The notes under the pieces: model-generated
The model's input: only the letters and a program-made list of their open reading frames with translations
Told to the model about the DNA's origin: nothing
The model's database searches: none
Origin: Ramlibacter sp.
GTDB lineage: Bacteria; Pseudomonadota; Gammaproteobacteria; Burkholderiales; Burkholderiaceae_C
DNA length: 64,000 nucleotides
Direction: 5' to 3'
Assembly: GCA_016713005.1 (NCBI GenBank)
Contig: JADJPY010000012.1
Location: 434,001 to 498,000, forward strand
Made by a program: the position numbers and the translations under genes
Shown here: piece after piece, positions 54,372 through 63,883 of the stretch
Position numbering within the stretch: position 1 is the first letter of the stretch
Layout: each line of letters starts with the position of its first letter

Positions 54372-55142
54372 ATGAGCGACACCATCCTGCGCATCAGCGG
54401 CGTCTCCAAGCGTTTCGGCGGCCTGCAGGCCCTGAGCGACGTCGGCATCGAGATCCGGCGCGGCCAGGTCTACGGGCTGATCGGCCCCAATGGCGCTGGC
54501 AAGACCACCTTCTTCAATGTGCTCACCGGCCTTTACACGCCCGACAGCGGAAGTTTCGAGCTGGCCGGAAAGCCCTACAAGCCCACCGCAGTGCACGAGG
54601 TCGCCAAGGCCGGCATTGCCCGCACCTTCCAGAACATCCGGCTCTTTGCCGAAATGACGGCGCTGGAGAACGTCATGGTCGGGCGGCACATCCGAACCGG
54701 ATCGGGCCTGCTCGGCGCGGTGTTCCGCACCGCGTCCTTCAAGGCGGAGGAAGCGGCCATTGCAAAGCGCGCCCAGGAACTGCTGGACTATGTGGGCATC
54801 GGCAAGTACACCGACTACAAGGCGCGCACCTTGTCCTATGGCGACCAGCGTCGCCTGGAGATCGCCCGGGCACTGGCCACCGACCCGCAGCTCATCGCGC
54901 TGGATGAGCCCGCAGCCGGCATGAACGCGACGGAAAAGGTGCAATTGCGTGAGCTGATCGACAAGATCCGAAAAGACAGCCGCACCATCCTGCTGATCGA
55001 ACACGACGTCAAGCTGGTGATGGGCCTGTGCGACCGCGTCACCGTGCTGGACTACGGCAAGCAGATCGCCGAAGGCACGCCTGCAGATGTGCAGAAGAAC
55101 GAAAAAGTGATCGAGGCCTATCTGGGCACCGGAGGGCATTGA
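54372..55142 (+). CDS. livG: Branched-chain amino acid ABC transporter ATP-binding protein LivG
   Basis: A cytoplasmic ATPase of 256 aa. It has Walker A GPNGAGKTTFF, the LivG-type signature TLSYGDQRRLEIARAL (in place of LSGGQ), Walker B LIALDEPAAGMNATE and H-loop IEHD. It pairs with LivF to drive import through LivHM. The ATG at 54372 is 10 bp after livM and preceded by GAGGAGCACGAC. It is followed 1 bp later by livF. Confidence 0.96.
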   Translation: MSDTILRISGVSKRFGGLQALSDVGIEIRRGQVYGLIGPNGAGKTTFFNVLTGLYTPDSGSFELAGKPYKPTAVHEVAKAGIARTFQNIRLFAEMTALENVMVGRHIRTGSGLLGAVFRTASFKAEEAAIAKRAQELLDYVGIGKYTDYKARTLSYGDQRRLEIARALATDPQLIALDEPAAGMNATEKVQLRELIDKIRKDSRTILLIEHDVKLVMGLCDRVTVLDYGKQIAEGTPADVQKNEKVIEAYLGTGGH

Positions 55143-55143
55143 C

Positions 55144-55860
55144 ATGGCAGACACACTTCTGAAAGTTACCGGACTGAAGGTGGCTTATGGCGGCATCCAG
55201 GCTGTCAAGGGCGTCGACTTTGAGGTGCACGAGGGCGAACTGGTCACGCTGATCGGCTCCAATGGTGCCGGCAAGACCACCACCATGAAGGCCATCACCG
55301 GCACATTGCCGGTGAATGCGGGCAACATCGAATACCTGGGCAAGAGCATCAAGGGCAAGGGTGCCTGGGACCTGGTGCGAGAAGGCCTGGCCATGGTGCC
55401 GGAGGGCCGGGGCGTGTTCACCCGCATGACCATCACCGAGAACCTGCTGATGGGTGCGTACATCCGGACCGACAAGGCAGAGATCGCCGCTGACATTGAC
55501 AAGGTGTTCGGCATCTTCCCGCGCCTGAAGGAGCGGCGTGACCAGCTGGCCGGCACCATGTCGGGGGGCGAGCAGCAGATGCTGGCCATGGGGCGGGCCT
55601 TGATGAGCCGTCCACGCGTGCTGCTGCTGGATGAGCCTTCAATGGGCCTGTCGCCCATCATGGTGGACAAGATCTTCGAGGTGGTGCGCGACGTGGCGGC
55701 CCAGGGCGTCACCATGCTGCTGGTGGAGCAGAACGCCAGCCGGGCACTGGGCATCGCCAGCCGCGGCTACGTGATGGATTCCGGCCTGATCACCATGAGC
55801 GGTGACGCACGCGAGATGCTCAAGGACCCCAAGGTCCGCGAAGCCTATCTGGGCGAGTGA
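55144..55860 (+). CDS. livF: Branched-chain amino acid ABC transporter ATP-binding protein LivF
   Basis: A cytoplasmic ATPase of 238 aa with Walker A GSNGAGKTTTM, signature MSGGEQQMLAMGRALM, Walker B VLLLDEPSMGL and the switch His at VEQNA (Gln instead of His, as usual in LivF). It is the last gene of the cluster; no periplasmic LivK-type binding protein gene follows, so this must be encoded elsewhere. Confidence 0.96.
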   Translation: MADTLLKVTGLKVAYGGIQAVKGVDFEVHEGELVTLIGSNGAGKTTTMKAITGTLPVNAGNIEYLGKSIKGKGAWDLVREGLAMVPEGRGVFTRMTITENLLMGAYIRTDKAEIAADIDKVFGIFPRLKERRDQLAGTMSGGEQQMLAMGRALMSRPRVLLLDEPSMGLSPIMVDKIFEVVRDVAAQGVTMLLVEQNASRALGIASRGYVMDSGLITMSGDAREMLKDPKVREAYLGE

Positions 55861-55878
55861 CGCCTGCGGCGCAGCCGG

Positions 55879-58689
55879 TCATCCCGTGTTGCGCAGGCCC
55901 GCAGCGATGCCGTTGATCGAGATGTGGATGCCGCGCTGCACCCGCTCGTCGGCCTTGCCTTCGCGGTAGCGCCGCACCAGCTCCACCTGCAGGTGGTGCA
56001 GCGGATCAATGTAGGGGAAGCGGTGGCGGATCGAGCGCGCCAGTGCCGCGTTGTGCGCGAGCCGGTTCTTCTCGCCAGTGATCAGCGCCAGCGCCTCCGC
56101 CGTCAGGTGCCATTCGGCTTCAATCGCGGCAAAGATCTTCTTGCGCAGCCGCGAGTCGGTCACCAGCTCGGCGTAGCGCGAGGCCAGTGCCAGGTCGCTC
56201 TTGGCCAGCACCATGTCCATGTTGGACAGAAGCGTGCGAAAGAACGGCCACTGGCGATACATCTTCTGCAGCAATGCCAATCCCTCGCGGCGCGGTTGTC
56301 CGGGCGTATCGTTCAGGAACGCGGAGATCGCCGAACCAAAGCCATACCAGCCGGGCAGTGTCAGGCGGCACTGGCCCCAGCTGAAGCCCCAGGGAATCGC
56401 CCTCAGGTCTTCAATGCGCTGGTTGGCCTTGCGCGAGGCCGGACGCGAGCCGATGTTGAGTTCGGCGATCTCGCGGATCGGCGTTGCGTTGAAGAAGTAT
56501 TCGGTAAACCCCGGGGTCTCGTACACCAGTGCGCGGTAGGCGGCCATGCTCGCGCGCGACAACATCTCGGCCGCCTCCAGGTAGGCGCGCGAGGCAGGCT
56601 TCGTGGGTTGCAGCAGCGTGGCCTCCAGTGTGGCAGCCACGAGGGTTTCTAGGTTGCGCCGGCCGATCTCGGGGTTGGCGTACTTGGAGCCGATCACTTC
56701 GCCCTGCTCGGTCAGCCGTATCTGTCCGCGCACCGTGCCAGGGGGCTGTGCCAGGATGGCCTGGTAGCTGGGCCCGCCCCCGCGGCCTACTGTGCCGCCG
56801 CGGCCATGGAACATGCGCAGTTGGATGTTGTGGCTGTTGGCCAGCTGGTCAAACAGCTCCACCAGCGCAATCTCGGCGCGGTACAGCTCCCAGTTGCTGG
56901 TGAAGATGCCTCCGTCCTTGTTGCTGTCGCTGTACCCGAGCATGATGTCCTGCTCGGCGCCCGAACGCTGCATCAGCTCGGCAATCCCCGGCAGTGCATA
57001 GAACTCCCTCATGATCGGCGACGCGTTGCGCAGGTCCTCGATGGTCTCGAACAAGGGCACCACGATCAGGTCGTTGGCCGCGGCGTCATCCAGCGTACCC
57101 CTCATCAGGCCCACCTCCTTTTGCAGGAGCAACACTTCCAGCAGGTCACTCACCGTCTCGGTGTGACTGATGATGTAGTGCCGGATGGCCAGATTGCCGA
57201 AGCGCTCGCGCATCGTCTTTGCGCATTCAAAGATGGCGATCTCTTTCTGTGCATGCTCCGAGTAGCTTGCCCCCAGAACGCGCAGGGGCCTGGCGTCGTT
57301 GAGCAGTCGCACCAGCAAGGCGCGCCGGGCGCTCTCTTGCAGCGCGGCGTAGTCGGGTTCGATCCGGGCCGTGGCCAGCAGTTCGGCCACCACCGCTTCA
57401 TGCTGGTCTGAGCTCTGCCGCAGGTCGACCGTCGCCAGGTGAAAACCGAACACCTCCACGGCGCGGATCAAGGGGTGCAGGCGCTGCGCGACCAAGGCCG
57501 CACCATGGTGCGCCAGCAAGGAAGACTCGATGGTGCGCAGGTCGGCCAGGAACTCCCCGGCCATGCGGTAGGGATTCTGGGGCGCCACCGCATGACGCGC
57601 GGCTTCCCCTCCGGTCAGCTCTTTCAGGGTGGCGGCGAGCCGCGCGTAAACACCGGTGAGTGCCCGCCGGTAGGGCTCGTCCTGTCGATGCGCGTTGGTA
57701 TCGGGCGAGCGGCCAGCCAGAGCCTGCATGTCGGGTGTGCACGCCACCAGCATCGCCGACAGCGACAGCTCGCTGCCCAGCCAGTGCACCTCGGTGAGGT
57801 AATGCCGCAGCGCCACTTCGGCCTGTCGGCGCAACGCATACTCCAGCGTCTGTGCACTGACATTGGGATTGCCGTCGCGGTCGCCGCCGATCCATTGCCC
57901 CATGCGCAGGAAGCTCGCCACCGGATGGCTGCCCAGCTCGCGCTCGAGGTCGGCGTAGATCTTGGGGATCTCGCGCAGGAAGGTGGCTTCGTAGTAGCTC
58001 AGGGCGTTTTCGATCTCGTCGGCGACGGTCAGCTTGGTGAAGCGGAGCAACCGTGTCTGCCAAAGCTGCAACACGCGCGCACGCATCTGTGCCTCGTTGG
58101 CCGCCAGCTCGCGCGGCGCCAGCGCGTCTTTTGGAACCGCACGGACCTTGATGGCGTCGCGCTCGGTCAGCAGGTTCGCTATGTCCCGCTCGGCGTCCAG
58201 GATGCTCTTGCGCTGCACTTCCGTGGGGTGTGCCGTGAGCACTGGTGACACATGGGCGGCTCCCAGGGTCTGTGAGATGGTGCGGGTGGAAATGCCCGCC
58301 CAGCGCAGACGGGCCAGCGCCACTTCGATGCTGCCTTCCTGCTGGTCACCGGCACGTTCGTGCACGATGCGCCGGCGGATGTGGTGGCGGTCTTCCGCCA
58401 GATTGGCCAGGTGGCTGAAGTAGGTGAAGGCCCGGATGACACTGACAGTCTGGTCCCCCGTCAGGCCCTTGAGCAGCTTCTTGAGCGCGCGGTCAGCCTC
58501 GTGGTCGGCGTCACGCCGGAACGCCACAGACAGCTTGCGGATCTGCTCCACCAGCTCGTAGGCGTCCACGCCTTCCTGTTCGCGGATCACATCCCCCAGG
58601 ATCCGGCCCAGAAGCCGGATGTCTTCCACAAGGGGGCGTTCGTTGTCGCGGGCGCGGCGAGACGGGCTGAGCGGTGCGGTTTTGTCCAC
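55879..58689 (-). CDS. ppc: Phosphoenolpyruvate carboxylase
   Basis: The enzyme (936 aa) carboxylates PEP to oxaloacetate to refill the TCA cycle. Catalytic landmarks are the His motif LTAHPTEVQRKS near residue 153, GYSDSNKDGG near 580, FHGRGGTVGRGGGP near 625 and the conserved C-terminus NGIAAGLRNTG. The length is usual. It is convergent with livF and divergent from hemC; no regulatory site is clear in the 85-bp gap before hemC. Confidence 0.97.
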   Translation of the reverse strand: MDKTAPLSPSRRARDNERPLVEDIRLLGRILGDVIREQEGVDAYELVEQIRKLSVAFRRDADHEADRALKKLLKGLTGDQTVSVIRAFTYFSHLANLAEDRHHIRRRIVHERAGDQQEGSIEVALARLRWAGISTRTISQTLGAAHVSPVLTAHPTEVQRKSILDAERDIANLLTERDAIKVRAVPKDALAPRELAANEAQMRARVLQLWQTRLLRFTKLTVADEIENALSYYEATFLREIPKIYADLERELGSHPVASFLRMGQWIGGDRDGNPNVSAQTLEYALRRQAEVALRHYLTEVHWLGSELSLSAMLVACTPDMQALAGRSPDTNAHRQDEPYRRALTGVYARLAATLKELTGGEAARHAVAPQNPYRMAGEFLADLRTIESSLLAHHGAALVAQRLHPLIRAVEVFGFHLATVDLRQSSDQHEAVVAELLATARIEPDYAALQESARRALLVRLLNDARPLRVLGASYSEHAQKEIAIFECAKTMRERFGNLAIRHYIISHTETVSDLLEVLLLQKEVGLMRGTLDDAAANDLIVVPLFETIEDLRNASPIMREFYALPGIAELMQRSGAEQDIMLGYSDSNKDGGIFTSNWELYRAEIALVELFDQLANSHNIQLRMFHGRGGTVGRGGGPSYQAILAQPPGTVRGQIRLTEQGEVIGSKYANPEIGRRNLETLVAATLEATLLQPTKPASRAYLEAAEMLSRASMAAYRALVYETPGFTEYFFNATPIREIAELNIGSRPASRKANQRIEDLRAIPWGFSWGQCRLTLPGWYGFGSAISAFLNDTPGQPRREGLALLQKMYRQWPFFRTLLSNMDMVLAKSDLALASRYAELVTDSRLRKKIFAAIEAEWHLTAEALALITGEKNRLAHNAALARSIRHRFPYIDPLHHLQVELVRRYREGKADERVQRGIHISINGIAAGLRNTG

Positions 58690-58774
58690 GGCAGGCTTTC
58701 CGGATTGCTTAAATTTTGGGCAATGTCCATGCTAGCATCCCTGAACCCGCAAGCATTACAAACAGGTTACGACC

Positions 58775-59677
58775 TTGAGCCGCATCGTTATTGCCACCCG
58801 TGAAAGCCGCCTCGCCCTCTGGCAGGCCGAACATGTCCAGTCCCTTCTGGCCGAGCGTGGTCATGAGGTCACGCTGCTGGGCATGACCACCCGGGGTGAC
58901 CAGATCCTTGACCGTTCGCTCAGCAAGGTCGGCGGCAAGGGCCTGTTCGTGAAGGAGCTGGAAGTGGCGCTCGAGGAGGGCCGTGCCGACATTGCCGTGC
59001 ACTCCCTGAAGGACGTGCCCATGGACCTGCCCGAGGGATTCGCCCTGGCCTGTGTCATGGAGCGCGAGGACCCGCGTGACGCCTTCGTGTCGCCGCAATA
59101 CGCCTCGCTGGAAGCGCTGCCTTCCGGCGCCGTGGTCGGTACGTCCAGCCTGCGTCGTGTGGTGCTGCTGCGGGCCCTGCGCCCCGACCTGAGGATCGAG
59201 CCGCTGCGAGGCAATCTCGATACCCGCTTGCGCAAGCTCGACGAAGGCCAGTACGACGCCATCGTGCTCGCTGCCGCCGGCTTGCGGCGCCTTGGTCTGG
59301 CTGGGCGCATCCGGGCGACTTTCGAGCCGGCACAGATGCTCCCTGCAGCCGGCCAGGGGGCGCTGGGAATCGAAGTCCGCGCCGATCGCGGCGAGCTGTT
59401 CGCCGCGCTCGCGCCGCTGTCGCACCAGACCAGCTGGCTGGCCGTGGCCGCCGAGCGCGCGGTCAGCCGCGCCATGGGCGGCAGCTGCTCGATGCCACTG
59501 GCCGCCTTCGCCACGTTCTCCGGCGAATACCTACAGTTGCAGGCGGCGTGGGGCGACCCGGAGGGGTCGAACGCCCTTGTGCGGGCACGCTCGGCGGCGT
59601 CGGTGGCCGATCTGGGCACTGCCGCAGCATTGGGTGCCGAGGTCGCTTCCCGTCTGCGCGCCGGCGGCGCGCGCTGA
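58775..59677 (+). CDS. hemC: Hydroxymethylbilane synthase (porphobilinogen deaminase)
   Basis: The enzyme (300 aa) links four porphobilinogens in tetrapyrrole synthesis. It shows IATRESRLALWQAEHV, KVGGKGLFVKELE, AVHSLKDVPM and the dipyrromethane-binding Cys238 in GGSCSMPLAAF. The start is a TTG at 58775 as no in-frame ATG lies upstream. It heads the hemC-hemD-hemX-hemY group, spaced 11 bp from hemD. Confidence 0.96.
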   Translation: MSRIVIATRESRLALWQAEHVQSLLAERGHEVTLLGMTTRGDQILDRSLSKVGGKGLFVKELEVALEEGRADIAVHSLKDVPMDLPEGFALACVMEREDPRDAFVSPQYASLEALPSGAVVGTSSLRRVVLLRALRPDLRIEPLRGNLDTRLRKLDEGQYDAIVLAAAGLRRLGLAGRIRATFEPAQMLPAAGQGALGIEVRADRGELFAALAPLSHQTSWLAVAAERAVSRAMGGSCSMPLAAFATFSGEYLQLQAAWGDPEGSNALVRARSAASVADLGTAAALGAEVASRLRAGGAR

Positions 59678-59688
59678 CGCGGCCCCCC

Positions 59689-60477
59689 ATGCGCGTGATC
59701 GTTACCCGGCCCTTGCGCGAAGCGCAGTCCTGGGCAGACGTGCTGGCCGGGGCTGGCTGCACCGCACTGGTGTGGCCCTTAATCGACATTGCCCCGCTGG
59801 CGGATGCGCAAGAGCTGGTGCGGGCGCGGGCGCGGGCGCAGCTGTCGGGCTATACCGATGTCATGTTTGTCAGCGCTGCCGCTGCAGGCCATTTTTTTGA
59901 GTCAAATCGGGCTGTACCCCCCGTGGAATGGACCTCATCTGCTATCAAAACGAGAGCGCTTGCAACCGGTCAGGGCACGGTCGCGGCACTGCGCCGCTGT
60001 GGCGTGCCGGCGGAATGCATCGATGCCCCTGGCGACGCTGCCCCACGTTGGGATTCCGAGGCGCTGTGGAGCCGCGTGGGGTCTCGCATGGGCCCGCACA
60101 GTCGCGTGCTGGTGGTGCGCGGGGCGGACGCGGATGGGGAGGCCGCCGGTCGCGACTGGTTTGCCAGCCAGGTCGCCGGCGCGGGCGGCAGCGTGGAGTT
60201 CGTTGCCGCCTACCGTCGCATGCCCCCGGTCTGGAATCCCGCGCAATGCGCCGCAGCCGAGCGCGCGCTGGTCGATGGCTCGCTGTGGCTGATCTCCAGT
60301 TCGCAGGCCTTGCGTCACCTGCGCGGGCTGCTCCCAGGGGCGGATTTCACCCATGCGCACGCGCTGGCCACCCATCCGCGCATCGCGCAGGCGGCGCGGG
60401 AGACAGGCTTTGGTGTGGTGCACGAGTCGCCGCCCCGACTGGATGATGTGGTTGCGTCGATAAAATCCCTGACATGA
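59689..60477 (+). CDS. hemD: Uroporphyrinogen-III synthase
   Basis: The enzyme (262 aa) cyclises hydroxymethylbilane to uroporphyrinogen III. HemD is poorly conserved but the start MRVIVTRPLREAQSWADVLA, the DVMFVSAAAAGHFF segment, the ALATGQGTVAALR linker and the late LWLISSSQALRHL are recognisable. Residues about 68-90 (SNRAVPPVEWTSSAIKTRAL) are encoded by repeat copy L, in a region that varies between species. It overlaps hemX (ATGA). Confidence 0.88.
   Translation: MRVIVTRPLREAQSWADVLAGAGCTALVWPLIDIAPLADAQELVRARARAQLSGYTDVMFVSAAAAGHFFESNRAVPPVEWTSSAIKTRALATGQGTVAALRRCGVPAECIDAPGDAAPRWDSEALWSRVGSRMGPHSRVLVVRGADADGEAAGRDWFASQVAGAGGSVEFVAAYRRMPPVWNPAQCAAAERALVDGSLWLISSSQALRHLRGLLPGADFTHAHALATHPRIAQAARETGFGVVHESPPRLDDVVASIKSLT
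59888..59958 (-). repeat. Dispersed 65-bp repeat, copy L
   Basis: On the minus strand: GCTCTCGTTTTGATAGC, a spacer, GGGGGGTACAGCC, then CGATTTGACTCAAAAAAATGG. It lies in frame inside hemD on the opposite strand (read as Ser-Ala-Ile-Lys in hemD). Confidence 0.7.
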
Positions 60478-61538
60478 CCGACGAGCCCGCCGTCCCGGCA
60501 CCTGCATCCACACCCGCACCTGCACAGGCCGTCCCTCCGAACCCCCCTTCGGGGCTGTCCGTGTCGCGCCCGCTGGCTCTGGGCGTGGCCGGGCTGGCGG
60601 CCGTGGGCGTGCTTTCGAGCGCGCTGCTGTGGCTCAAGCTGTCCACCATCCAGGAACACCTGGCTCGCCAGAGCGCGGAAAGCACGGCGCAGGCGCTGGA
60701 GGCACGCACACTGGCCAGGCAGGCCAGCGACGCTGCGCGTGAGGCCGCGGCCCGGCAGGCCGTGATGGAGACCCGCCTGTCCGAAGTCGCGCTGCAGCGC
60801 ACCCAGCTCGAAGAGCTGATGCAAAGCCTGTCTCGCTCGCGCGACGAGAATCTCGTTGTCGATATTGATTCCGCGCTGCGTCTGGCGCAGCAGCAAGCCC
60901 AATTGACGGGCAGCGTGCAGCCGCTCCTGGCGGCGCTGAAGACGGCCGACCAGCGCCTCTTGAGGGCGGCGCAGCCCCGGCTGAATCCGCTGCAGCGGGC
61001 GATCGCGCGCGACATCGAGCGCGTCAAGGCCGCCACCGTGACCGACACGCTCAATTTGTTGACCCGCATCGACGAACTGACCCGCATGGTCGAGGACCTG
61101 CCTCTGGCCAACGCGGTCGGTCCTGCGATGGCAGCGCCCCCCGCCGCGCGGCCCCCAAGCCCGGGCAGTGCCCCGGCCTGGTGGGTCGGGCTGATGGAGC
61201 GCATGGGTGACGAGACCCGCAAGCTGGTCCGGGTGGGTCGCGTGGAGCGGCCTGAAGCCGCGCTGCTGTCGCCTGAGCAGTCGTTTTTTCTGCGCGAAAA
61301 CCTCAAGCTGCGGCTGCTCAACGCACGGCTGGCACTGTTGGGGCGGCAAGTCGAGCCAGCGCGGGCCGACCTGGCCACGGCTGGTGAGGCTTTGTCGCGT
61401 TATTTCGATGCATCGTCCCGCCGCACGCAGGCTGCGGTGACGTTGCTCCAGCAGTTGCAGTCACAGGCCCGCACCATGGAATTGCCGCGTGTGGACGAAA
61501 CGCTTGCCGCGCTGGCCACGGCAGCGGCCGGGCGCTGA
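60474..61538 (+). CDS. hemX: HemX-like membrane protein
   Basis: The protein (354 aa) has a Pro/Ala-rich cytoplasmic start, one span (LALGVAGLAAVGVLSSALLWL) and a long coiled-coil periplasmic part (TAQALEARTLARQASDAARE; TRLSEVALQRTQLEEL). It belongs to the HemX family, often annotated as uroporphyrinogen-III C-methyltransferase although no methyltransferase motifs are seen; its role in haem synthesis is unclear. The ATG overlaps hemD and it precedes hemY by 19 bp. Confidence 0.88.
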   Translation: MTDEPAVPAPASTPAPAQAVPPNPPSGLSVSRPLALGVAGLAAVGVLSSALLWLKLSTIQEHLARQSAESTAQALEARTLARQASDAAREAAARQAVMETRLSEVALQRTQLEELMQSLSRSRDENLVVDIDSALRLAQQQAQLTGSVQPLLAALKTADQRLLRAAQPRLNPLQRAIARDIERVKAATVTDTLNLLTRIDELTRMVEDLPLANAVGPAMAAPPAARPPSPGSAPAWWVGLMERMGDETRKLVRVGRVERPEAALLSPEQSFFLRENLKLRLLNARLALLGRQVEPARADLATAGEALSRYFDASSRRTQAAVTLLQQLQSQARTMELPRVDETLAALATAAAGR

Positions 61539-61557
61539 TCAGGAAAGCCGCCATCCC

Positions 61558-62844
61558 ATGCGCGCCGTGCTCTGGTTTGCCGTGCTGTTTGCCCTGGCCG
61601 TTGCCACGGCGCTGTTTGCCGGAGACAACCCCGGGACGGTGACCCTGTTCTGGCCACCCTGGCGGGTCGACCTGTCGCTCAATCTGGTGTTGCTGTTGCT
61701 GGGTGCGACGTTCCTGTTGTTGCACCTGGCGCTGCGTGCGCTGGCGGTGCTGTTCAGCTTGCCGCAGCAGGCGCGGCGCTGGCGCGCCCAGCAGCGCGAA
61801 CGTGCGGTGCATGCGGCCGTGTTCGATGCCATGTCCCACCTGGTGGCCGGGCGTTTCATCCGTGCCCGCAAGTCCGCGCAGGCCGCGCTGGCCCTGGAGG
61901 CGGCGCTTCTGGCCAGCGGCGAGAAACTCTCCAATGCCGGGCAGCTGCGTGCCCTGGCCCATCTGCTCGCCGCCGAGAGCGCACATGCCTTGCAGGACCG
62001 CACCGCCCGCGACCTGCATATCGCCCAGGCCATTGAGCACGGAGCGCAGCGCGTCACGGGCGCTGGCCACGAAACGCGCGAGGGCGCGCAGCTCAGGGCC
62101 GCGCGCTGGGCGCTGGACGACCGCGACCCCGCCTCTGCGCTGGAATGGCTGGATCGTCTGGCCCAGGGCGCTGCACGTCGCACGGTCGCGCTTCGCATCC
62201 GCCTGAAGGCGGCGCGACAAGCCCGCAGTACCCCGCTGGCGCTGGAGACGGCGCGCTTGCTGGCCAAACACCGGGCGTTTTCCGCCGGCGCGGCGCAGAG
62301 CATCGTGCGTGGCCTGGCGAGTGACCTGCTGGACGGCGCGCACGATCCCAATCAGCTGCAACGCGTCTGGGACAGCCTGGAGCCCGCGGAGCGCGCCATG
62401 CCTGAACTGGCCCTTCAGGCCGCGCGCCGGCTGGCTTTGCTCGCCGGGGATGGAGCACTGGTGCGGGCCTGGCTGCTGCCAGTGTGGGAACGCATGGTGT
62501 CCCGCGATGCCGAGCTGGGTGATACCTTGCGCCTGCGCCTCGTGCGACTGATCGAGGAAAGCCTGGACACCCTGGACGAAAGGGCCGACCGCGAATGGCT
62601 CGCCCGCATCGAGGGCGCCCAATTGGGCAACCCGCGAGACGCCAACCTGCAGTACCTGGCTGGCATGGCCTGCCTCAAGCGCCAGCTCTGGGGCAAGGCC
62701 CAGCAGTTGCTGTCACAAGCCACTCTGGGCTTGCAGGACGCCGGCCTGCGCCGCAACAGCTGGCGCGCTCTCGCGCGTCTGGCGGAAGAGCGCGGTGACG
62801 AGTCCGCTGCCATCGCCGCCTGGAAGCAGGCGGCGCAGGTCTGA
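61558..62844 (+). CDS. hemY: HemY-like haem biosynthesis protein with TPR region
   Basis: The protein (428 aa) has two N-terminal spans (WFAVLFALAVATALFAG; LVLLLLGATFLLLHLALRAL), a HemY N-terminal domain and a helical TPR-like remainder (ALEWLDRLAQGAARRTVALR; ALARLAEERGDESAAIAAWK). It closes the hemCDXY cluster. Despite the name it is not protoporphyrinogen oxidase; its role is thought to be in scaffolding the pathway. Its stop is followed 13 bp on by the convergent protease-like gene. Confidence 0.88.
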   Translation: MRAVLWFAVLFALAVATALFAGDNPGTVTLFWPPWRVDLSLNLVLLLLGATFLLLHLALRALAVLFSLPQQARRWRAQQRERAVHAAVFDAMSHLVAGRFIRARKSAQAALALEAALLASGEKLSNAGQLRALAHLLAAESAHALQDRTARDLHIAQAIEHGAQRVTGAGHETREGAQLRAARWALDDRDPASALEWLDRLAQGAARRTVALRIRLKAARQARSTPLALETARLLAKHRAFSAGAAQSIVRGLASDLLDGAHDPNQLQRVWDSLEPAERAMPELALQAARRLALLAGDGALVRAWLLPVWERMVSRDAELGDTLRLRLVRLIEESLDTLDERADREWLARIEGAQLGNPRDANLQYLAGMACLKRQLWGKAQQLLSQATLGLQDAGLRRNSWRALARLAEERGDESAAIAAWKQAAQV

Positions 62845-62857
62845 CTAGGCCGAAGGC

Positions 62858-63883
62858 TCAGATGCCGGCCGGCCGCCGCAGCGTCTGCATCCGGTCCACC
62901 GGCTTTAGCACCAGTGTTTTCTCCAGCACGCCCTGCAATACGGTGAGGCGCACTTCGCTGTCGGGCGCGGCGCGAGACCACAGCTGCTTGTAGAACGCCT
63001 CCAGGGTGGAAACCGCCGTGCCGTCCACCGCCAGCACCACGTCTCCGGGCCGCAGGCCACCAGCCTGAGCCGGGCTGTCCGGCGTCACCCGCACCACCTG
63101 CACCCGCCCGCCCTGGTCGCTGGAAGTCAGGCCCAGCCAGGGCCGGCGGCTGGCCGGGCCAGTGCCTGTGCGCGTCAATTCCGGGAGGATGGGCTTGAGA
63201 AGGTCCACCGGCACGAACATGTTTCCGGGCAGTCGTTCGTTGGCGCCAGCCGCGTCCATAACGAACAGGCTGCCGATGCCCACCAGCTCGCCGCGTGCGT
63301 TGAACAACGGGGCACCCGAGTGGTTGCCAACCGGCGGACTGGTGAACAGCGCGGTCTCGATGTGGTACTCCCAATAGCCGGAGAAGGCACGCTTGCTGAC
63401 CAGGCGCGTCATGTCCACATCGGGGTCCTCGTCGGGTTGGGCTCCCGTGGCCGCCATCAGTGGCATGCCCGGCTCCAGCTCTCCCAGGCTGCCCAGCGCC
63501 ACTGGCGTGACCCCACGCAGCGGCAGCACCGGCCGGACAAGGCCGAAGCCCGTGGCCAGGTCGTAGCCGGCCACACGACCGGGATAGCTTTTGCCGCCCG
63601 CCGTGGTGATCTGGATATGGTCGGCCTCCAGCAACAGGTAGCCGATGGTCAGAATCAGGCCGTCGCCGCCAATCACCACCCCTGAGCCGCTGCGCTGGCG
63701 CCCCAGCGTCTGGGCGCTGCGCGCGTCCTGCGCGGCTTGCACCTGCAGGCCGACCACCGCAGCGTTGGCGCGCGTCAGGGCGTCCAGGGTTTCACGTGCC
63801 CCGGCGGCGGGTGCAGCCGCGTTGGCGGAATGCGGGCCCAAAAGGCTGGCAGCCAGGGCCAGCAGGATGGCGACAACTCGCAT
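62858..63883 (-). CDS. Trypsin-like S1C protein with PDZ, catalytic His apparently lost
   Basis: An exported protein of 341 aa with signal peptide MRVVAILLALAASLLGPHSANA, a trypsin-like domain and a C-terminal PDZ domain (QAGGLRPGDVVLAVDGTAVS). Compared with HtrA, the His motif reads LILTIGYLLLEAD (Tyr in place of His in TNxHV), the Asp motif is YDLATGFGLV (Asp replaced) and the Ser motif is GNHSGAPLF. It is therefore probably inactive as a protease and may bind peptides. The ATG at 63883 has GGAGG before it and opens the signal peptide. The 117 bp beyond, to the window edge, hold nothing I recognise. Confidence 0.8.
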   Translation of the reverse strand: MRVVAILLALAASLLGPHSANAAAPAAGARETLDALTRANAAVVGLQVQAAQDARSAQTLGRQRSGSGVVIGGDGLILTIGYLLLEADHIQITTAGGKSYPGRVAGYDLATGFGLVRPVLPLRGVTPVALGSLGELEPGMPLMAATGAQPDEDPDVDMTRLVSKRAFSGYWEYHIETALFTSPPVGNHSGAPLFNARGELVGIGSLFVMDAAGANERLPGNMFVPVDLLKPILPELTRTGTGPASRRPWLGLTSSDQGGRVQVVRVTPDSPAQAGGLRPGDVVLAVDGTAVSTLEAFYKQLWSRAAPDSEVRLTVLQGVLEKTLVLKPVDRMQTLRRPAGI

